Origin: Proteus mirabilis ATCC 29906
Lineage (GTDB): Bacteria; Pseudomonadota; Gammaproteobacteria; Enterobacterales; Enterobacteriaceae
NCBI RefSeq assembly: GCF_000160755.1
Contig: NZ_GG668579.1
Location: 138,982 to 202,981 of the forward strand
Direction of reading: 5' to 3'
DNA length: 64,000 bases
Below the pieces are notes generated by a model that ran no database searches, had not been told where the DNA came from, and was given only the letters and a program-made list of their open reading frames with translations. Both the position numbers and the translations under genes were made by a program. Of this stretch, positions 50,986 through 60,416 are shown piece after piece. How positions within the stretch are numbered: the stretch's first letter is position 1; every line of letters starts with the position of its first letter.

Positions 50986-52043
50986 TCTTGAACACTCCTT
51001 ACTTCAGGGTGCACACTCCGAGTTCCTTTTTGAATGATTTCGGCATCTTCCGCTTTATCTGCTTTTGCTTCATTTTCAAATAGGCTAAATATTTTTTTAT
51101 CGTGTTGCTGAAATTTTTTCTTAGAGAAGTGTTGACCAATAGTGGCTAGAAAATAGCGCCCACAGCGTCTACCAACATGATAATCATGATTTAATGCACT
51201 TAAACGGCTTCCTAATGCACTAGATTGTAGTGTTGTTGGTGGATATATTTCAATGATAACGGCATCTTCAGGTGGAGATTGGATAAATCTTAGTGTGTCA
51301 GTATAAGTTTCAATATGGACTTGAGCCATATTGAGAAAGCGTTGAAAACGGCCATTCTCAAACCATTTTCCCATTTTATCCACCCACTCGGTGGTATATT
51401 GATATTCAGACGGTACTGTTCGTATAACGACAATTGTACGACAACCACGACGATAAGCCTCTTTTACCGGGATCGCATCACTAATACCGCCATCATGGTA
51501 AACAACATCTTGAAATAAAACACCATTGCGATAAAACGCGGGGATCGCACTGGAGGCTTTCACAATATCAAGCCATGTGCTTTTTTCTGGTTGAAAATAA
51601 TTTGCCTTAAAATTGTCGGAGCGACTTGCCACCATATAAAACTCGCGACCACTATCGAAACGACGTAATGCTTTAGGCATATTTAAAGGCATTTCTTTCG
51701 AAGTGGTTTCTATATACCAGTCAAGATCGAGTAAATTTCCCCCACGAACAAAACGAATCGGATTAAAGAATTGGTTATTGGTGGTATAACGGTTAATGAC
51801 TCTGCGGGCGTAACCCCTTTGTCCACAAGCAAAAGCAGATAAGTTTTGCGCCCCCGCGGATACCCCTAGGAGTAGATCAAAAGGATCAAATTGAGAGCGC
51901 ATAAATTCATCAAGAACACCAGCAGTAAAGATGCCTCGCTGTCCACCGCCTTCGCAAACTAATGCAACTTTGCCTTGTGGTAAGGATGATTGAAATTCAA
52001 GTGCAGTAATATTATTTAATGTAACCGGTATATACTTCCCCAT
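50982..52043 (-). CDS. yjjU: Patatin-like phospholipase YjjU
   Basis: The 353-residue patatin-fold protein has the oxyanion motif CEGGGQRGIFTAGVLDE near residue 30, nucleophile Ser in LGVSAGAQN near 63, and the dyad Asp in YHDGGISDAIP near 188. It is a predicted lipid acyl hydrolase and aligns over its length with E. coli YjjU; the C-terminal 50 residues are polar and variable. It is the first gene of yjjU-yjjV. Confidence 0.92.
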   Translation of the reverse strand: MGKYIPVTLNNITALEFQSSLPQGKVALVCEGGGQRGIFTAGVLDEFMRSQFDPFDLLLGVSAGAQNLSAFACGQRGYARRVINRYTTNNQFFNPIRFVRGGNLLDLDWYIETTSKEMPLNMPKALRRFDSGREFYMVASRSDNFKANYFQPEKSTWLDIVKASSAIPAFYRNGVLFQDVVYHDGGISDAIPVKEAYRRGCRTIVVIRTVPSEYQYTTEWVDKMGKWFENGRFQRFLNMAQVHIETYTDTLRFIQSPPEDAVIIEIYPPTTLQSSALGSRLSALNHDYHVGRRCGRYFLATIGQHFSKKKFQQHDKKIFSLFENEAKADKAEDAEIIQKGTRSVHPEVRSVQE

Positions 52044-52139
52044 AGAGTCTCCTTAATACAACCTTATAAGGATACTCGCACCTGTTTTCAAGGTCATTCT
52101 TTTTAATCACTAATTAAAATAAATTAAGTCGCTATTAAG

Positions 52140-52487
52140 TTAGCCTTGAATATTCACTGATGATTCAACGCTTTTTACACCATCAATTTTTTCAATGATC
52201 TGAATGATTTGTTTTTCCTGCTCTGCATTTTTAACAAAGCCGGCAACTGTGACATGACCAAATTCAGTACGAATTGAAAGTGATCCACTGTCAATGGAGG
52301 GGTTAGGTAATAGTGTTTCTTCGATTTTTTTCGATATTGCCGTATCGCTTAATTCATTGTTAACATTACTGGTAGTTTTATCAATTTCGTTATACCACGA
52401 TGTCTCCGCAATAGTTGCTGTACTTATCATTGTCACTGTCATACCCGTGACGAGCGCTAATACTAATTTTATTTTTTGTTGATTCAT
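52140..52487 (-). CDS. Periplasmic BON-domain protein (OsmY-like)
   Basis: The 115-residue protein has a signal peptide (about residues 1-27, ending TIAETSWYN) and one BON domain (ISKKIEETLLPNPSIDSGSLSIRTEFGHVTVAGFV... VKSVESSVNIQG). OsmY has two BON domains and about 200 residues, so this is a shorter relative at the osmY position beside prfC. It probably acts in envelope stress. Confidence 0.82.
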   Translation of the reverse strand: MNQQKIKLVLALVTGMTVTMISTATIAETSWYNEIDKTTSNVNNELSDTAISKKIEETLLPNPSIDSGSLSIRTEFGHVTVAGFVKNAEQEKQIIQIIEKIDGVKSVESSVNIQG

Positions 52488-52894
52488 TGCTTCCCCCTGC
52501 TCATAAATTAATCATGACAGGAAATGTGTGTATTTTTTATCAAATTATTAACAAGTACTTCAGTTACACTACTAAGTTATGAGTAGCAAATAAAGTAATA
52601 AATAGTAAATAAAGATAACTTTTTGTAATTTTAATCTGAAAAATAGCCATTTATATGTAAAAAGTTTTTATTTTATTTATACAATGAGTATAAAAATATC
52701 ATTATTAGGATAGCAGAGAATAGAAAGAGTAATAGCTGATTAAAGGGTAGTTTTTATTAGAATATCGACGGAATATAAATAGTATAGATAAGATTATTGA
52801 GTAAATCTAAACAGATACTGGGGTTGATTTTACAATACATCATTGTGAAAAAAGCCATAAAAATATGGCTTTTTATATGATTTATAACAGAAAA
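52488..52894. other. Intergenic region between BON gene and prfC
   Basis: This AT-rich gap of about 400 bp holds the BON gene promoter and, at 52849-52874, the prfC terminator. No ORF or other repeat was recognised. Confidence 0.5.
52849..52874 (-). terminator. prfC terminator
   Basis: AAAAAGCCAT (52849-52858) and ATGGCTTTTT (52865-52874) form a 10-bp stem about 20 bases past the prfC stop. Confidence 0.85.
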
Positions 52895-54484
52895 TTAGTG
52901 TTCACGCGTTTGATGGAACTCAATATCAGGATAGCGTTCACGGGTTAAATTTAAGTTAACCATCGTTGGTGCAATATAAGTTAAGTTATCACCACCATCT
53001 AATGCCAGATGTTGCTCATTTTTACGCTTAAATTCTTCGAGTTTCTTTTCGTTACTACATTCAACCCAACGAGCCGTCGATACATTCACTGATTCATAAA
53101 TGGCTTCAACGTTATACTCACCTTTTAAGCGTGCAACCACGACATCAAACTGTAGCACCCCAACTGCGCCAACAATTAAATCATTATTAGCTAGGGGTCT
53201 AAACACCTGTACCGCACCTTCTTCAGATAATTGCACCAGACCTTTTAACAATTGTTTTTGTTTTAGCGGATCACGTAGACGAATACGGCGGAATAATTCC
53301 GGAGCGAAGTTAGGAATACCGGTGAATTTTAACATTTCACCTTGAGTAAAAGTATCACCAATTTGAATGGTACCGTGATTATGCAGGCCAATAATATCAC
53401 CAGGATAAGCATGCTCAACATGAGAACGATCCCCTGCCATAAAGGTCAATGCATCTGAAATCACCACATCTTTTTTCGTACGTACTTGGTGCAGTTTCAT
53501 CCCTTTATCATACATGCCTGACACCACCCGTAAAAAAGCAACACGGTCGCGGTGTTTGGGATCCATATTAGCTTGAATTTTAAAGACAAAACCCGTGAAT
53601 GTCTCTTCAGCCGCTGTCACTTCTCGCATATCAGTTTGACGAGGCATTGGCGCTGGCGCCCACTTCACCAAACCATCAAGCATGTGATTAACACCAAAGT
53701 TACCTAATGCGGTACCAAAGAAAACCGGAGTCAATTCACCCGCTAAGAAAGCTTCATGATCAAACTCATGTGATGCACCTAACACCAACTCTAGCTCATC
53801 ACGTAATTGAACGGCTAAATCATCACCAATCGCTTCATCTAACTCAGGATTATCCAACCCTTTGATCACTCGTGAGTTTTGGATAGTATGACCTTGGCCT
53901 GTTTGATAAAGATAGGTTTCATCTCTTAAGATATGGTAAACCCCTTTAAACAGTTTTCCACAGCCAATCGGCCAAGTAACAGGACTACAGGCAATTTTTA
54001 GCTCAGTTTCAACTTCGTCCATTAATTCCATCGGATCACGAATATCACGATCCAATTTATTCATAAAGGTCAAAATTGGCGTATCACGTAATCGAGTCAC
54101 TTCCATTAATTTACGGGTACGATCTTCGACCCCTTTTGAAGAGTCAATGACCATTAAACAACAGTCAACGGCAGTTAAAGTACGATACGTATCTTCAGAG
54201 AAGTCTTCATGCCCTGGGGTATCAAGTAAGTTAACTAGACAATCAGCGTAAGGAAACTGCATAACAGAAGTGGTAATGGAGATACCACGTTGTTTTTCCA
54301 TTTCCATCCAGTCTGATTTAGCATGCTGATTTGAGCCACGCCCTTTTACTGTTCCTGCACGTTGGATAGCTTGTCCGAATAACAACACTTTTTCAGTGAT
54401 GGTTGTTTTACCCGCATCGGGGTGGGAAATAATGGCAAAAGTTCTACGACGAGCAACTTCTTGCTGAAAAATAGGATTAGACAT
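52895..54484 (-). CDS. prfC: Peptide chain release factor 3
   Basis: The 529-residue GTPase (same length as E. coli RF3) has G1 [13 protein letters not shown] near residue 20, the [19 protein letters not shown] switch, G3 [16 protein letters not shown] and G4 FMNKLDRD, followed by the elongation-factor-like domains II and III. It recycles RF1/RF2 from the ribosome. The ATG at 54484 is used; the frame runs one codon further to a TTG. The 5' end of prfC is the attachment site of SXT/R391 elements, and foreign DNA begins shortly upstream. Confidence 0.97.
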   Translation of the reverse strand: MSNPIFQQEVARRRTFAIISHPDAGKTTITEKVLLFGQAIQRAGTVKGRGSNQHAKSDWMEMEKQRGISITTSVMQFPYADCLVNLLDTPGHEDFSEDTYRTLTAVDCCLMVIDSSKGVEDRTRKLMEVTRLRDTPILTFMNKLDRDIRDPMELMDEVETELKIACSPVTWPIGCGKLFKGVYHILRDETYLYQTGQGHTIQNSRVIKGLDNPELDEAIGDDLAVQLRDELELVLGASHEFDHEAFLAGELTPVFFGTALGNFGVNHMLDGLVKWAPAPMPRQTDMREVTAAEETFTGFVFKIQANMDPKHRDRVAFLRVVSGMYDKGMKLHQVRTKKDVVISDALTFMAGDRSHVEHAYPGDIIGLHNHGTIQIGDTFTQGEMLKFTGIPNFAPELFRRIRLRDPLKQKQLLKGLVQLSEEGAVQVFRPLANNDLIVGAVGVLQFDVVVARLKGEYNVEAIYESVNVSTARWVECSNEKKLEEFKRKNEQHLALDGGDNLTYIAPTMVNLNLTRERYPDIEFHQTREH

Positions 54485-54763
54485 CAATAGTGATCTTCTA
54501 GTTGATAAACAAGTGAATGCACTGCACTGAGATATTTCTATAACGACTTATTAAAGTGACTATAAAGCACATTCACCCGTAAGTTAATCTTAGTTGGCGC
54601 TTATTTTCGCCTATCTTGGCTTTATAAACAATCAATGGTTATCTATTTATTCTCAGCATTGTGCCAATGCTCTGTTGTCGTTGTTTGCAATCGTTGTTTT
54701 TTTAGCTGATGAACAACCGAGGCTAGGCCACAAATTTCTTTGCTACAAAAAATCGATAATAGC

Positions 54764-55200
54764 TTATCGTGCCACACCAATGATGGTGCCGTTGTCGTTG
54801 ATCGCTGTTGCTGAATATTGGGAGTCCAGAGGCTTTAGGTATTTCTGTTCATCGTCAATGACTAACTGCTTAAAGGTTGCTTCTTTCGAATCATCCAAAC
54901 GCGCAACAACCAATAAATTTGAAGAATAAGATAACTCAGGATCAACAACGATCACAGCCCCCTCGGGTATGATTTTTTTCCGCTTGGATTTTCCATACTG
55001 TCGCCTTTTACGCGAAGTGCGAAACCACCCTCATGCTTTCCCTGTGACTTCACGCCACTCTTCAGCATCTTCATAGGCAAATTCCTTCGCTATTTCAGTC
55101 CAATCACCGGCCTGAACCCAGTTAATGAGAGGAATTCTTCCCTTGATATCAGGCACGACTTCTACATTACCGACTCCCAAGTCAATCTCGACGTCAAAGC
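54764..55200 (-). pseudogene. Decayed CI/SetR-like S24 repressor
   Basis: Three frame pieces read as one S24/LexA-type repressor C-terminal half: LINWVQAGDWTEIAKEF and EDAEEWREVTGKA, then EGGFALRVKGDSMENPSGKK (catalytic Ser in GDSMENP), then IVVDPELSYSSNLLVVARLDD and LKPLDSQYSATAIN. Frame breaks lie near 55031-55038 and at an A7/T7 run (54973-54979), each leading to a stop. The HTH half is missing. The sequence resembles SetR of SXT/R391 elements from memory; sequencing error could explain single-base breaks but not the missing N-terminus. Confidence 0.8.
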
Positions 55201-55243
55201 AATGACATTTCGTTGATCAATGGCCTTTTTCCACAAAAAAACG

Positions 55244-56671
55244 TCACTGATTAAGAACCTTAGAATAAAGGGCATCAATGAAAATACTACACTGCTCTTT
55301 CATTTTCCTATTAAAATCAATATAAGTATCTTCAGGAATTTTTAGAAAAAGCACATGGAACGGTATCTCTTGCCCTTGCTGGTGAATAATATCTGAAATC
55401 ACCCCCTGTGTTTTTTCAAGGTTAAGTGAAGCCCATCGTTCTTCTGATATAGGGTAAATAAATCCACACCCCTTGATTGCGGCAATATTTCCATACTGCC
55501 CTATGTAAGTATGTAGCTGAAAAAGATCTTCACGCTTCACCCCAAATTGTGAATCAAATGCTTTATACTTCACATCAAATACGAATAATCTCTCATCGAT
55601 TTCTATAACAAGATCAGGTTCAAGTTTTCTCATATAACCGCTGAGCGCACCAGATGCTATTTCCTGACATAGCTCGAACTTACCTAGCAGGCGTAACCCA
55701 TCTCGCTTGATGAGCTTACGAATGAAATATTCAAACAACATCGAAATATCGAAAAAGAAAGCACTCGAATCCTGCTGCGAATCAAAATCAGAGCCCTTCC
55801 GGCCAATAACTTGCTTAGATAAGTCAATGAGCACGTTATAATCATTGTAGAAAGGATTGGTGAAATGAGAAGTCCTCAAAATTTCTTGCTGTGACCTTTT
55901 TATCCCCTGATTGGCAGTCAGAAATGCGCTATAGATATTTCGTGTTTGGTGACAAAATGAGTAATGTGCAACTGCTTCATAAGCTTTTATAAAAAGTGAA
56001 GTTGCAGGGCTATCGTAGCTGTGCTCTCGGTACGAGCATAAATATTTTCCAGATGATTTATTCTGAAAATAATCTGTAGCATTTATAGTTCCCCTTACGC
56101 GGGAAATACGATCATTTCTTGTAATATAAGTCTTTGGCAAGCCCAAGCGGTAGGCTCTCTTAAACTTAATGTTCCATAGATATGCTAAAAGCCATTCGTA
56201 ACCGTCTGCGTGACTTTCTCCTCCAATGTTTTCTAATTCGAGAAATCCATCGGCATCTGCAATGATGTATTGAAGGAAAGCATCACCAAAACGTGAGCTG
56301 ATCTTCAGAGAGTAATCTCCTCGCTTAACAAATCCGATTAAATTGCCCGTGTCGAGATTAAAATTTCTGGCATCCGTACCAGAGACATCGATGAAACCGC
56401 CATCTGTATTGTGTTCGTAATCTTCATCATTGAAGAGTATTAAAGCATCGGAAATATTATCATTCAGCGTTTTTTCGACATCACGAGATACCGAATTCAA
56501 AAAGTGCCAAATTGCAGACTCGTCGTTATGAGGATAGGTCCACTGCCCTTTTGATTTGGTTCTAAGGGTTATCGACTTTCCTAAACGTCTATTTTTCAAA
56601 ATGCCTTCGCTGACAAAATAGGACTGGTTATCGACCAGTGTGCCGTTCTTAATGATATCGAAAAGCCACAC
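55244..56671 (-). CDS. mcrC: McrC-like restriction nuclease subunit
   Basis: The 475-residue McrC-family protein has the PD-(D/E)xK nuclease core LEPDLVIEIDERLFVFDVKYK (Asp353, Asp366, Lys368) in its C-terminal third. The N-terminal part is the connector that binds the AAA+ ring. With McrB it forms a GTP-driven nuclease, usually a type IV system against modified DNA, though LlaJI-like relatives use methyltransferases. No methyltransferase gene is adjacent. It lies three bases after mcrB. Confidence 0.88.
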   Translation of the reverse strand: MWLFDIIKNGTLVDNQSYFVSEGILKNRRLGKSITLRTKSKGQWTYPHNDESAIWHFLNSVSRDVEKTLNDNISDALILFNDEDYEHNTDGGFIDVSGTDARNFNLDTGNLIGFVKRGDYSLKISSRFGDAFLQYIIADADGFLELENIGGESHADGYEWLLAYLWNIKFKRAYRLGLPKTYITRNDRISRVRGTINATDYFQNKSSGKYLCSYREHSYDSPATSLFIKAYEAVAHYSFCHQTRNIYSAFLTANQGIKRSQQEILRTSHFTNPFYNDYNVLIDLSKQVIGRKGSDFDSQQDSSAFFFDISMLFEYFIRKLIKRDGLRLLGKFELCQEIASGALSGYMRKLEPDLVIEIDERLFVFDVKYKAFDSQFGVKREDLFQLHTYIGQYGNIAAIKGCGFIYPISEERWASLNLEKTQGVISDIIHQQGQEIPFHVLFLKIPEDTYIDFNRKMKEQCSIFIDALYSKVLNQ

Positions 56672-56674
56672 TGT

Positions 56675-58318
56675 TTAAACCCCAAACGCCTTTCCGAAGG
56701 AGCTAATCAGTTCAGTCTCCTTACCCGTTCCACGAAGATACTCCTGTAATAACGGACGAATACAATCATCCCATACACGCTCTCGTACCTCCGAAACTGT
56801 AAGGCTGGTTGCATACTTCAAATCCATCAAATAGGCATGACCAATTTGGTAATCATTACCAAGCAAAGGCTCTTTAGCTATCAATTCATTCAAGCGTTCA
56901 AGGTTATCCACCAGGGGCAGCCAAGCTTTGCAAAATTGGTTCAAATGGTATTTCAATAGCGCCATATCAGGCACCACTTCTTCCCAACGGAATCTTCGAC
57001 GTAAAGCGAAGTCAAAACTTTCGACACTTCTGTCTATCGTGTTCATCGTTCCAATAAGATAGATGTTTGTTGGAATGAAGAACAAATACCCTTTAGCGTC
57101 CTTAAGCATACCAGTATGTTCATTGTTCAGATTGGCATATTGGGTTTTAACGCAACCTCTAGTGCCTCGGTATTCCAGACAGTACATTAACTCACCAAAA
57201 ACGCGAGACAACTCAGCCCGGTTTACCTCATCAATTATAAAGAAAAATGGTGGTACTGCTTCCGATACAAGCTTGGATGTATCTGATATTTCGAAAACAT
57301 CCCGCCAATGCTCACCTGATAACTTTTCTCTAAACGGGAGAAGTTCCTTGATAGTAAGAGACTCCCACTTCTGAGCAAGTCCAAGCCCATATACATCGAT
57401 TTCCCACTTACCAGCGCTTCGACAAAACTCTTTAAAAACACCATTTTGCAACCTTAATTGGGAGTTCCCATCACTGCCCAAAACCGGACGTAGCCCTTCC
57501 ATAAAGTCTTCATAGCTGAAAGAAGGATGAAATTGAACCAACTCAATCTGACTTGCATGTGTGAGACGGCTATTGGAAGTAAATTCCTCTTTCCAGATGT
57601 CAAACATGAGCGAAGTTTGCAGGCGTGCTTGATAAGTTTTCCCTGTCCCCGGTGCCCCGTATTTAATAATCTGCTTCTTTAAACTGAATGGGTTTGACAA
57701 ATTCTCGTAAAGCACCCAAACAAACTGACTAAGATAAAACTCATCAGTTTTACCTTCCCGAAGCTCATTATCAAACTCGCTTTTGATGCTTTTTAATAGA
57801 AAAATGTTTTTAGCAAACCAACTTTGATTTTCTTCTGTTGGGTATACTGGAATTATTCCTTCGCGTATAAGCCAATTAAAAACCTGATTGAATTTACCGG
57901 AGTCAACCGTTGTGGAGACTTCGAGTGTACAAGCTGCAGCCACTCGATTAACGAGAACAGGGTTGTTAGATTTACCTTGGTTAGACCACGTATCAGAAAA
58001 AATCGTGAAGTTTTCACTGTTTGGAATCAATATAAATTTTTCTAATGCGGATATGAAATTCTTGTTTTTAATGAATGACTGGAAATTGTCATTGCTCAAC
58101 ACAGACTGTCCGCGAGAAGCGATACCGTTGCTCTTCTCATAGATTAACTGCTTCAGAAAAGCTTCATCATTTTGAGACAAGCCTTCTCCAGATGTGATTC
58201 GCTCACGAATTTGAGCGACCTGACTGTAAAAGTCACGATAGGCTTTGTGCCATCCATTGACTTCATGTTTCCTGTTCTCAATAAGATATTTATATAGGTT
58301 TTTCAGTCTACTTTTCAT
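56675..58318 (-). CDS. mcrB: McrB-like AAA+ GTPase
   Basis: The 547-residue protein has a diverged N-terminal domain (residues about 1-210, probably target recognition) and an AAA+ module with Walker A GAPGTGKT (221-228), Walker B FFFIIDEVNRAE near 350 and the McrB signature GTMNTIDRS near 422 with RRRFRWEE. It is predicted to form the GTP-hydrolysing translocating ring of the McrBC complex. The N-terminal domain shows no DUF3578-type match that I can recognise, so the recognised modification is unknown. Confidence 0.87.
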   Translation of the reverse strand: MKSRLKNLYKYLIENRKHEVNGWHKAYRDFYSQVAQIRERITSGEGLSQNDEAFLKQLIYEKSNGIASRGQSVLSNDNFQSFIKNKNFISALEKFILIPNSENFTIFSDTWSNQGKSNNPVLVNRVAAACTLEVSTTVDSGKFNQVFNWLIREGIIPVYPTEENQSWFAKNIFLLKSIKSEFDNELREGKTDEFYLSQFVWVLYENLSNPFSLKKQIIKYGAPGTGKTYQARLQTSLMFDIWKEEFTSNSRLTHASQIELVQFHPSFSYEDFMEGLRPVLGSDGNSQLRLQNGVFKEFCRSAGKWEIDVYGLGLAQKWESLTIKELLPFREKLSGEHWRDVFEISDTSKLVSEAVPPFFFIIDEVNRAELSRVFGELMYCLEYRGTRGCVKTQYANLNNEHTGMLKDAKGYLFFIPTNIYLIGTMNTIDRSVESFDFALRRRFRWEEVVPDMALLKYHLNQFCKAWLPLVDNLERLNELIAKEPLLGNDYQIGHAYLMDLKYATSLTVSEVRERVWDDCIRPLLQEYLRGTGKETELISSFGKAFGV

Positions 58319-58337
58319 TTATTCCCTTGTTACTGGA

Positions 58338-58888
58338 TTATCGGACACACATCTTGATTTCATTTTGAGATTTTTTGAGAGACTTATTTAGTCTGAAAAC
58401 AGTAACCAAAGTCTTCATTGCTCCTGACTGAACGACTACAAAATGCAAATCACTGTTACTGTGCAGCCAAATATCAGCTTTGTTACTATATTTTTGGTTC
58501 TTATGAAGAGCTACCTTTTCAGGCAAAATTGCTTTTGTCAATGATGAGCTAAATAACCTTGAAGCCAAAGCCTTCCAAGGATGCTTGGGCACTCTGTCAG
58601 AAAACCATTCAACAAACCTTTCCTGTTCATGACTAGTCACCACGACAGGTCCAATATTTGGCACATTGATGACTTCATCGATTTCTCTCACGGTAGCATT
58701 ATCGACACTGTATTCCTCGAAGGGATATGAGAGCCAATCGTCACGCTTTTCTACTGAGAGTTGTGCTTCCTTGTGTCAATGATCTTCAAAAATCCACCGC
58801 GATGATCATTGACACCATAAGGTAAAAGAGTTTTAAGAGACTGCTTATATGACTCTTTCACTGTTTCGCGCTGGGAATGACTAACCAT
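58338..58888 (-). pseudogene. Frameshifted small gene upstream of mcrBC
   Basis: An ATG at 58888 behind an excellent AAGGAGGA opens a 45-codon frame ending at 58751-58753. The following frame continues the protein (EAQLSVEKRDDWLSYPFEEYSVDNA, read across two lines of sequence) into a 117-codon ORF from 58691. Together they would give about 183 residues if one base were restored near 58766-58777. No family was recognised. It begins the mcrBC-type operon (19 bases before mcrB) and may be an accessory subunit, broken here or produced by frameshifting. Confidence 0.65.
58773..58815. repeat. 12-bp inverted repeat at the frame break
   Basis: GTGTCAATGATC (58773-58784) and its exact complement (58804-58815) flank 19 bases. 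On the minus strand the hairpin ends exactly where the two reading frames of the accessory gene meet. Confidence 0.85.
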
Positions 58889-59461
58889 TGCGTTCCTCCT
58901 TTCTCTAGTTTATCTTTTTAGGATTTTACGGCGAAATTCGCCGTGTAATTGATATTTTTTAAACTAATTCAACTAAAACTGAGAAAGCTTACCTAATTCG
59001 ATATGCGAGTAACATCTGTGATGCTTTGATGCGTTTTTTTTGTTAGGACCAATCCAGCTATTAACTCAGTAATAAAATATCAGGCCCCATCCGCAGAGGT
59101 ACTTGTTGGCTCAACTTGATGGGATTCACTTATAGATACCAGTAGCGATTTTCTAGTTTAGAAACAAATAAATGTACAATACTAATGTATTTTCCTATCT
59201 TAATAGGCTTTTTATAAACTAACGATAAATTTAAGAACTAAAGTAAACATGCGTTTTACTTATTTTAACGCCCTTCATATTGTCTTTATTATTCTCACAA
59301 TATGTTTTACTAAATAACCCCTGTAACTAAAGTAAAATTATTTACCAAAATATCCATTAGGTAAAATTTAAATAAAAGAATAAAAGTCTACTCACTTCAC
59401 ATAAAATAAAAAAAGACGCCTAATAGAAGACGTCTTTAATTTAACTTAAATAAGTATTTAA
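58889..59461. other. Boundary region of the inserted segment
   Basis: This 573-bp gap has no ORF. A 17-bp palindrome ACGGCGAA-A-TTCGCCGT at 58928-58944 lies 40 bp upstream of the accessory gene start and is a candidate operator. Sequence up to about 59170 is less AT-rich than the rest and is probably foreign; beyond it the host-like AT-rich DNA resumes, ending in the rimI terminator. No integrase remnant was recognised. Confidence 0.5.
59412..59437 (-). terminator. Terminator after rimI
   Basis: AAAGACG (59412-59418) and CGTCTTT (59431-59437) form the stem, followed on the minus strand by a T-rich run. Confidence 0.8.
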
Positions 59462-59908
59462 TTAGAATTTAATTGGATAAGCCATGATTATCGCATCTTC
59501 TTTTCCCGTTGCTGTTGGATAATAATTCTTACGTACAGATACTGAATTAAATCCTATAGATTCATAGAGATTAGATGCTTTTTGATTGGATTCTCTTACC
59601 TCAAGCCATAATGTAGCAATATCTTTTCTTTCAATATTATCAATAAGTTCTAATAACAATGCTTTTCCATAGCCTTTACCTTGATAATCAGGATGTATCG
59701 CGATATTAAAAAGCGTTGCTTCATCTAATATTAATTGCGTAATAGCAAAACCTACCATAATATTATCAATGCAAATTTTTAGATTAAAATAATGATCACC
59801 TTGGTTACTATAGAATGTTTCTTCGCTCCAAGGGAATGAATGACTTAGTTTTTCAATTTCCCATGCTAAAGGTAAATCAGCAGGGTTTAATGGGGAAATG
59901 GTCTTCAT
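59462..59908 (-). CDS. rimI: Ribosomal protein S18 alanine N-acetyltransferase RimI
   Basis: The 148-residue GNAT enzyme starts at MKTISPLNPADL (ATG at 59908); the open frame upstream lies within holD. The acetyl-CoA motif is HPDYQGKGYGKALLLELI near residue 72, with LWLEVRESNQKASNLYESIGF near 100. It acetylates the N-terminus of ribosomal protein S18. It overlaps holD as in E. coli. The yjjG gene normally found between rimI and prfC is absent. Confidence 0.94.
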   Translation of the reverse strand: MKTISPLNPADLPLAWEIEKLSHSFPWSEETFYSNQGDHYFNLKICIDNIMVGFAITQLILDEATLFNIAIHPDYQGKGYGKALLLELIDNIERKDIATLWLEVRESNQKASNLYESIGFNSVSVRKNYYPTATGKEDAIIMAYPIKF

Positions 59909-60287
59909 GTTGATAGATTTGTTTCCAAAGATCGCGTTTTGCATTGGCATCAAAATATAATTGATGTAATGAAGGGCTTCTCAGAGAAGTATATTGAGCA
60001 GGTAGAGTGATATCAGTACCTAATAGCCAACAGGCTGGTGTAAATGATCCTGTGAGCAGGCTCACATCCTCTGAGGTAATACAATAGATTTCACTTTTAT
60101 CTATTCCCATAGTGCTAAAAATATCAGAGAAAAGCCCGTTATTTAGATCAACAACATCATCAGTAATGATAAGTAAACGAGTGGTATCCGGAAATTGCAC
60201 AGAATGTTCGCCTTTTAATACAGCAGGCTTACGAAGTACCCATTGACGAATCCCAAGTTGGGCTAACATTCTGTCTTTACGGCTCAT
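59877..60287 (-). CDS. holD: DNA polymerase III psi subunit HolD
   Basis: The 136-residue protein begins MSRKDRMLAQLGIRQWVLRKPAVLKGE, close to the N-terminus of E. coli psi that binds chi, and has CWLLGTDI near 105. Psi links chi and SSB to the clamp loader. It overlaps rimI by 32 bases and is divergent from rsmC, the normal arrangement. Confidence 0.93.
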   Translation of the reverse strand: MSRKDRMLAQLGIRQWVLRKPAVLKGEHSVQFPDTTRLLIITDDVVDLNNGLFSDIFSTMGIDKSEIYCITSEDVSLLTGSFTPACWLLGTDITLPAQYTSLRSPSLHQLYFDANAKRDLWKQIYQHEDHFPIKPC

Positions 60288-60416
60288 GATATTTACCTAT
60301 CAAGTGTAGAACAACGGTACATAGTATCAGAGGGCATAAACTACGCCAATAAATAGCGTCAGTTTCTTTATATCTGATATCATGCGTTTTATGTTTTTTA
60401 AGGAGTAATAATCATA

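Noticed and set aside
54594..54929. 111-codon plus-strand ORF upstream of prfC
   Set aside because: It is antisense to the decayed S24 repressor, which has recognisable motifs on the minus strand.
58773..58815. Inverted repeat as the ends of an insertion sequence
   Set aside because: Only 19 bases lie between the arms, so no mobile element can be contained; it is treated as a hairpin.
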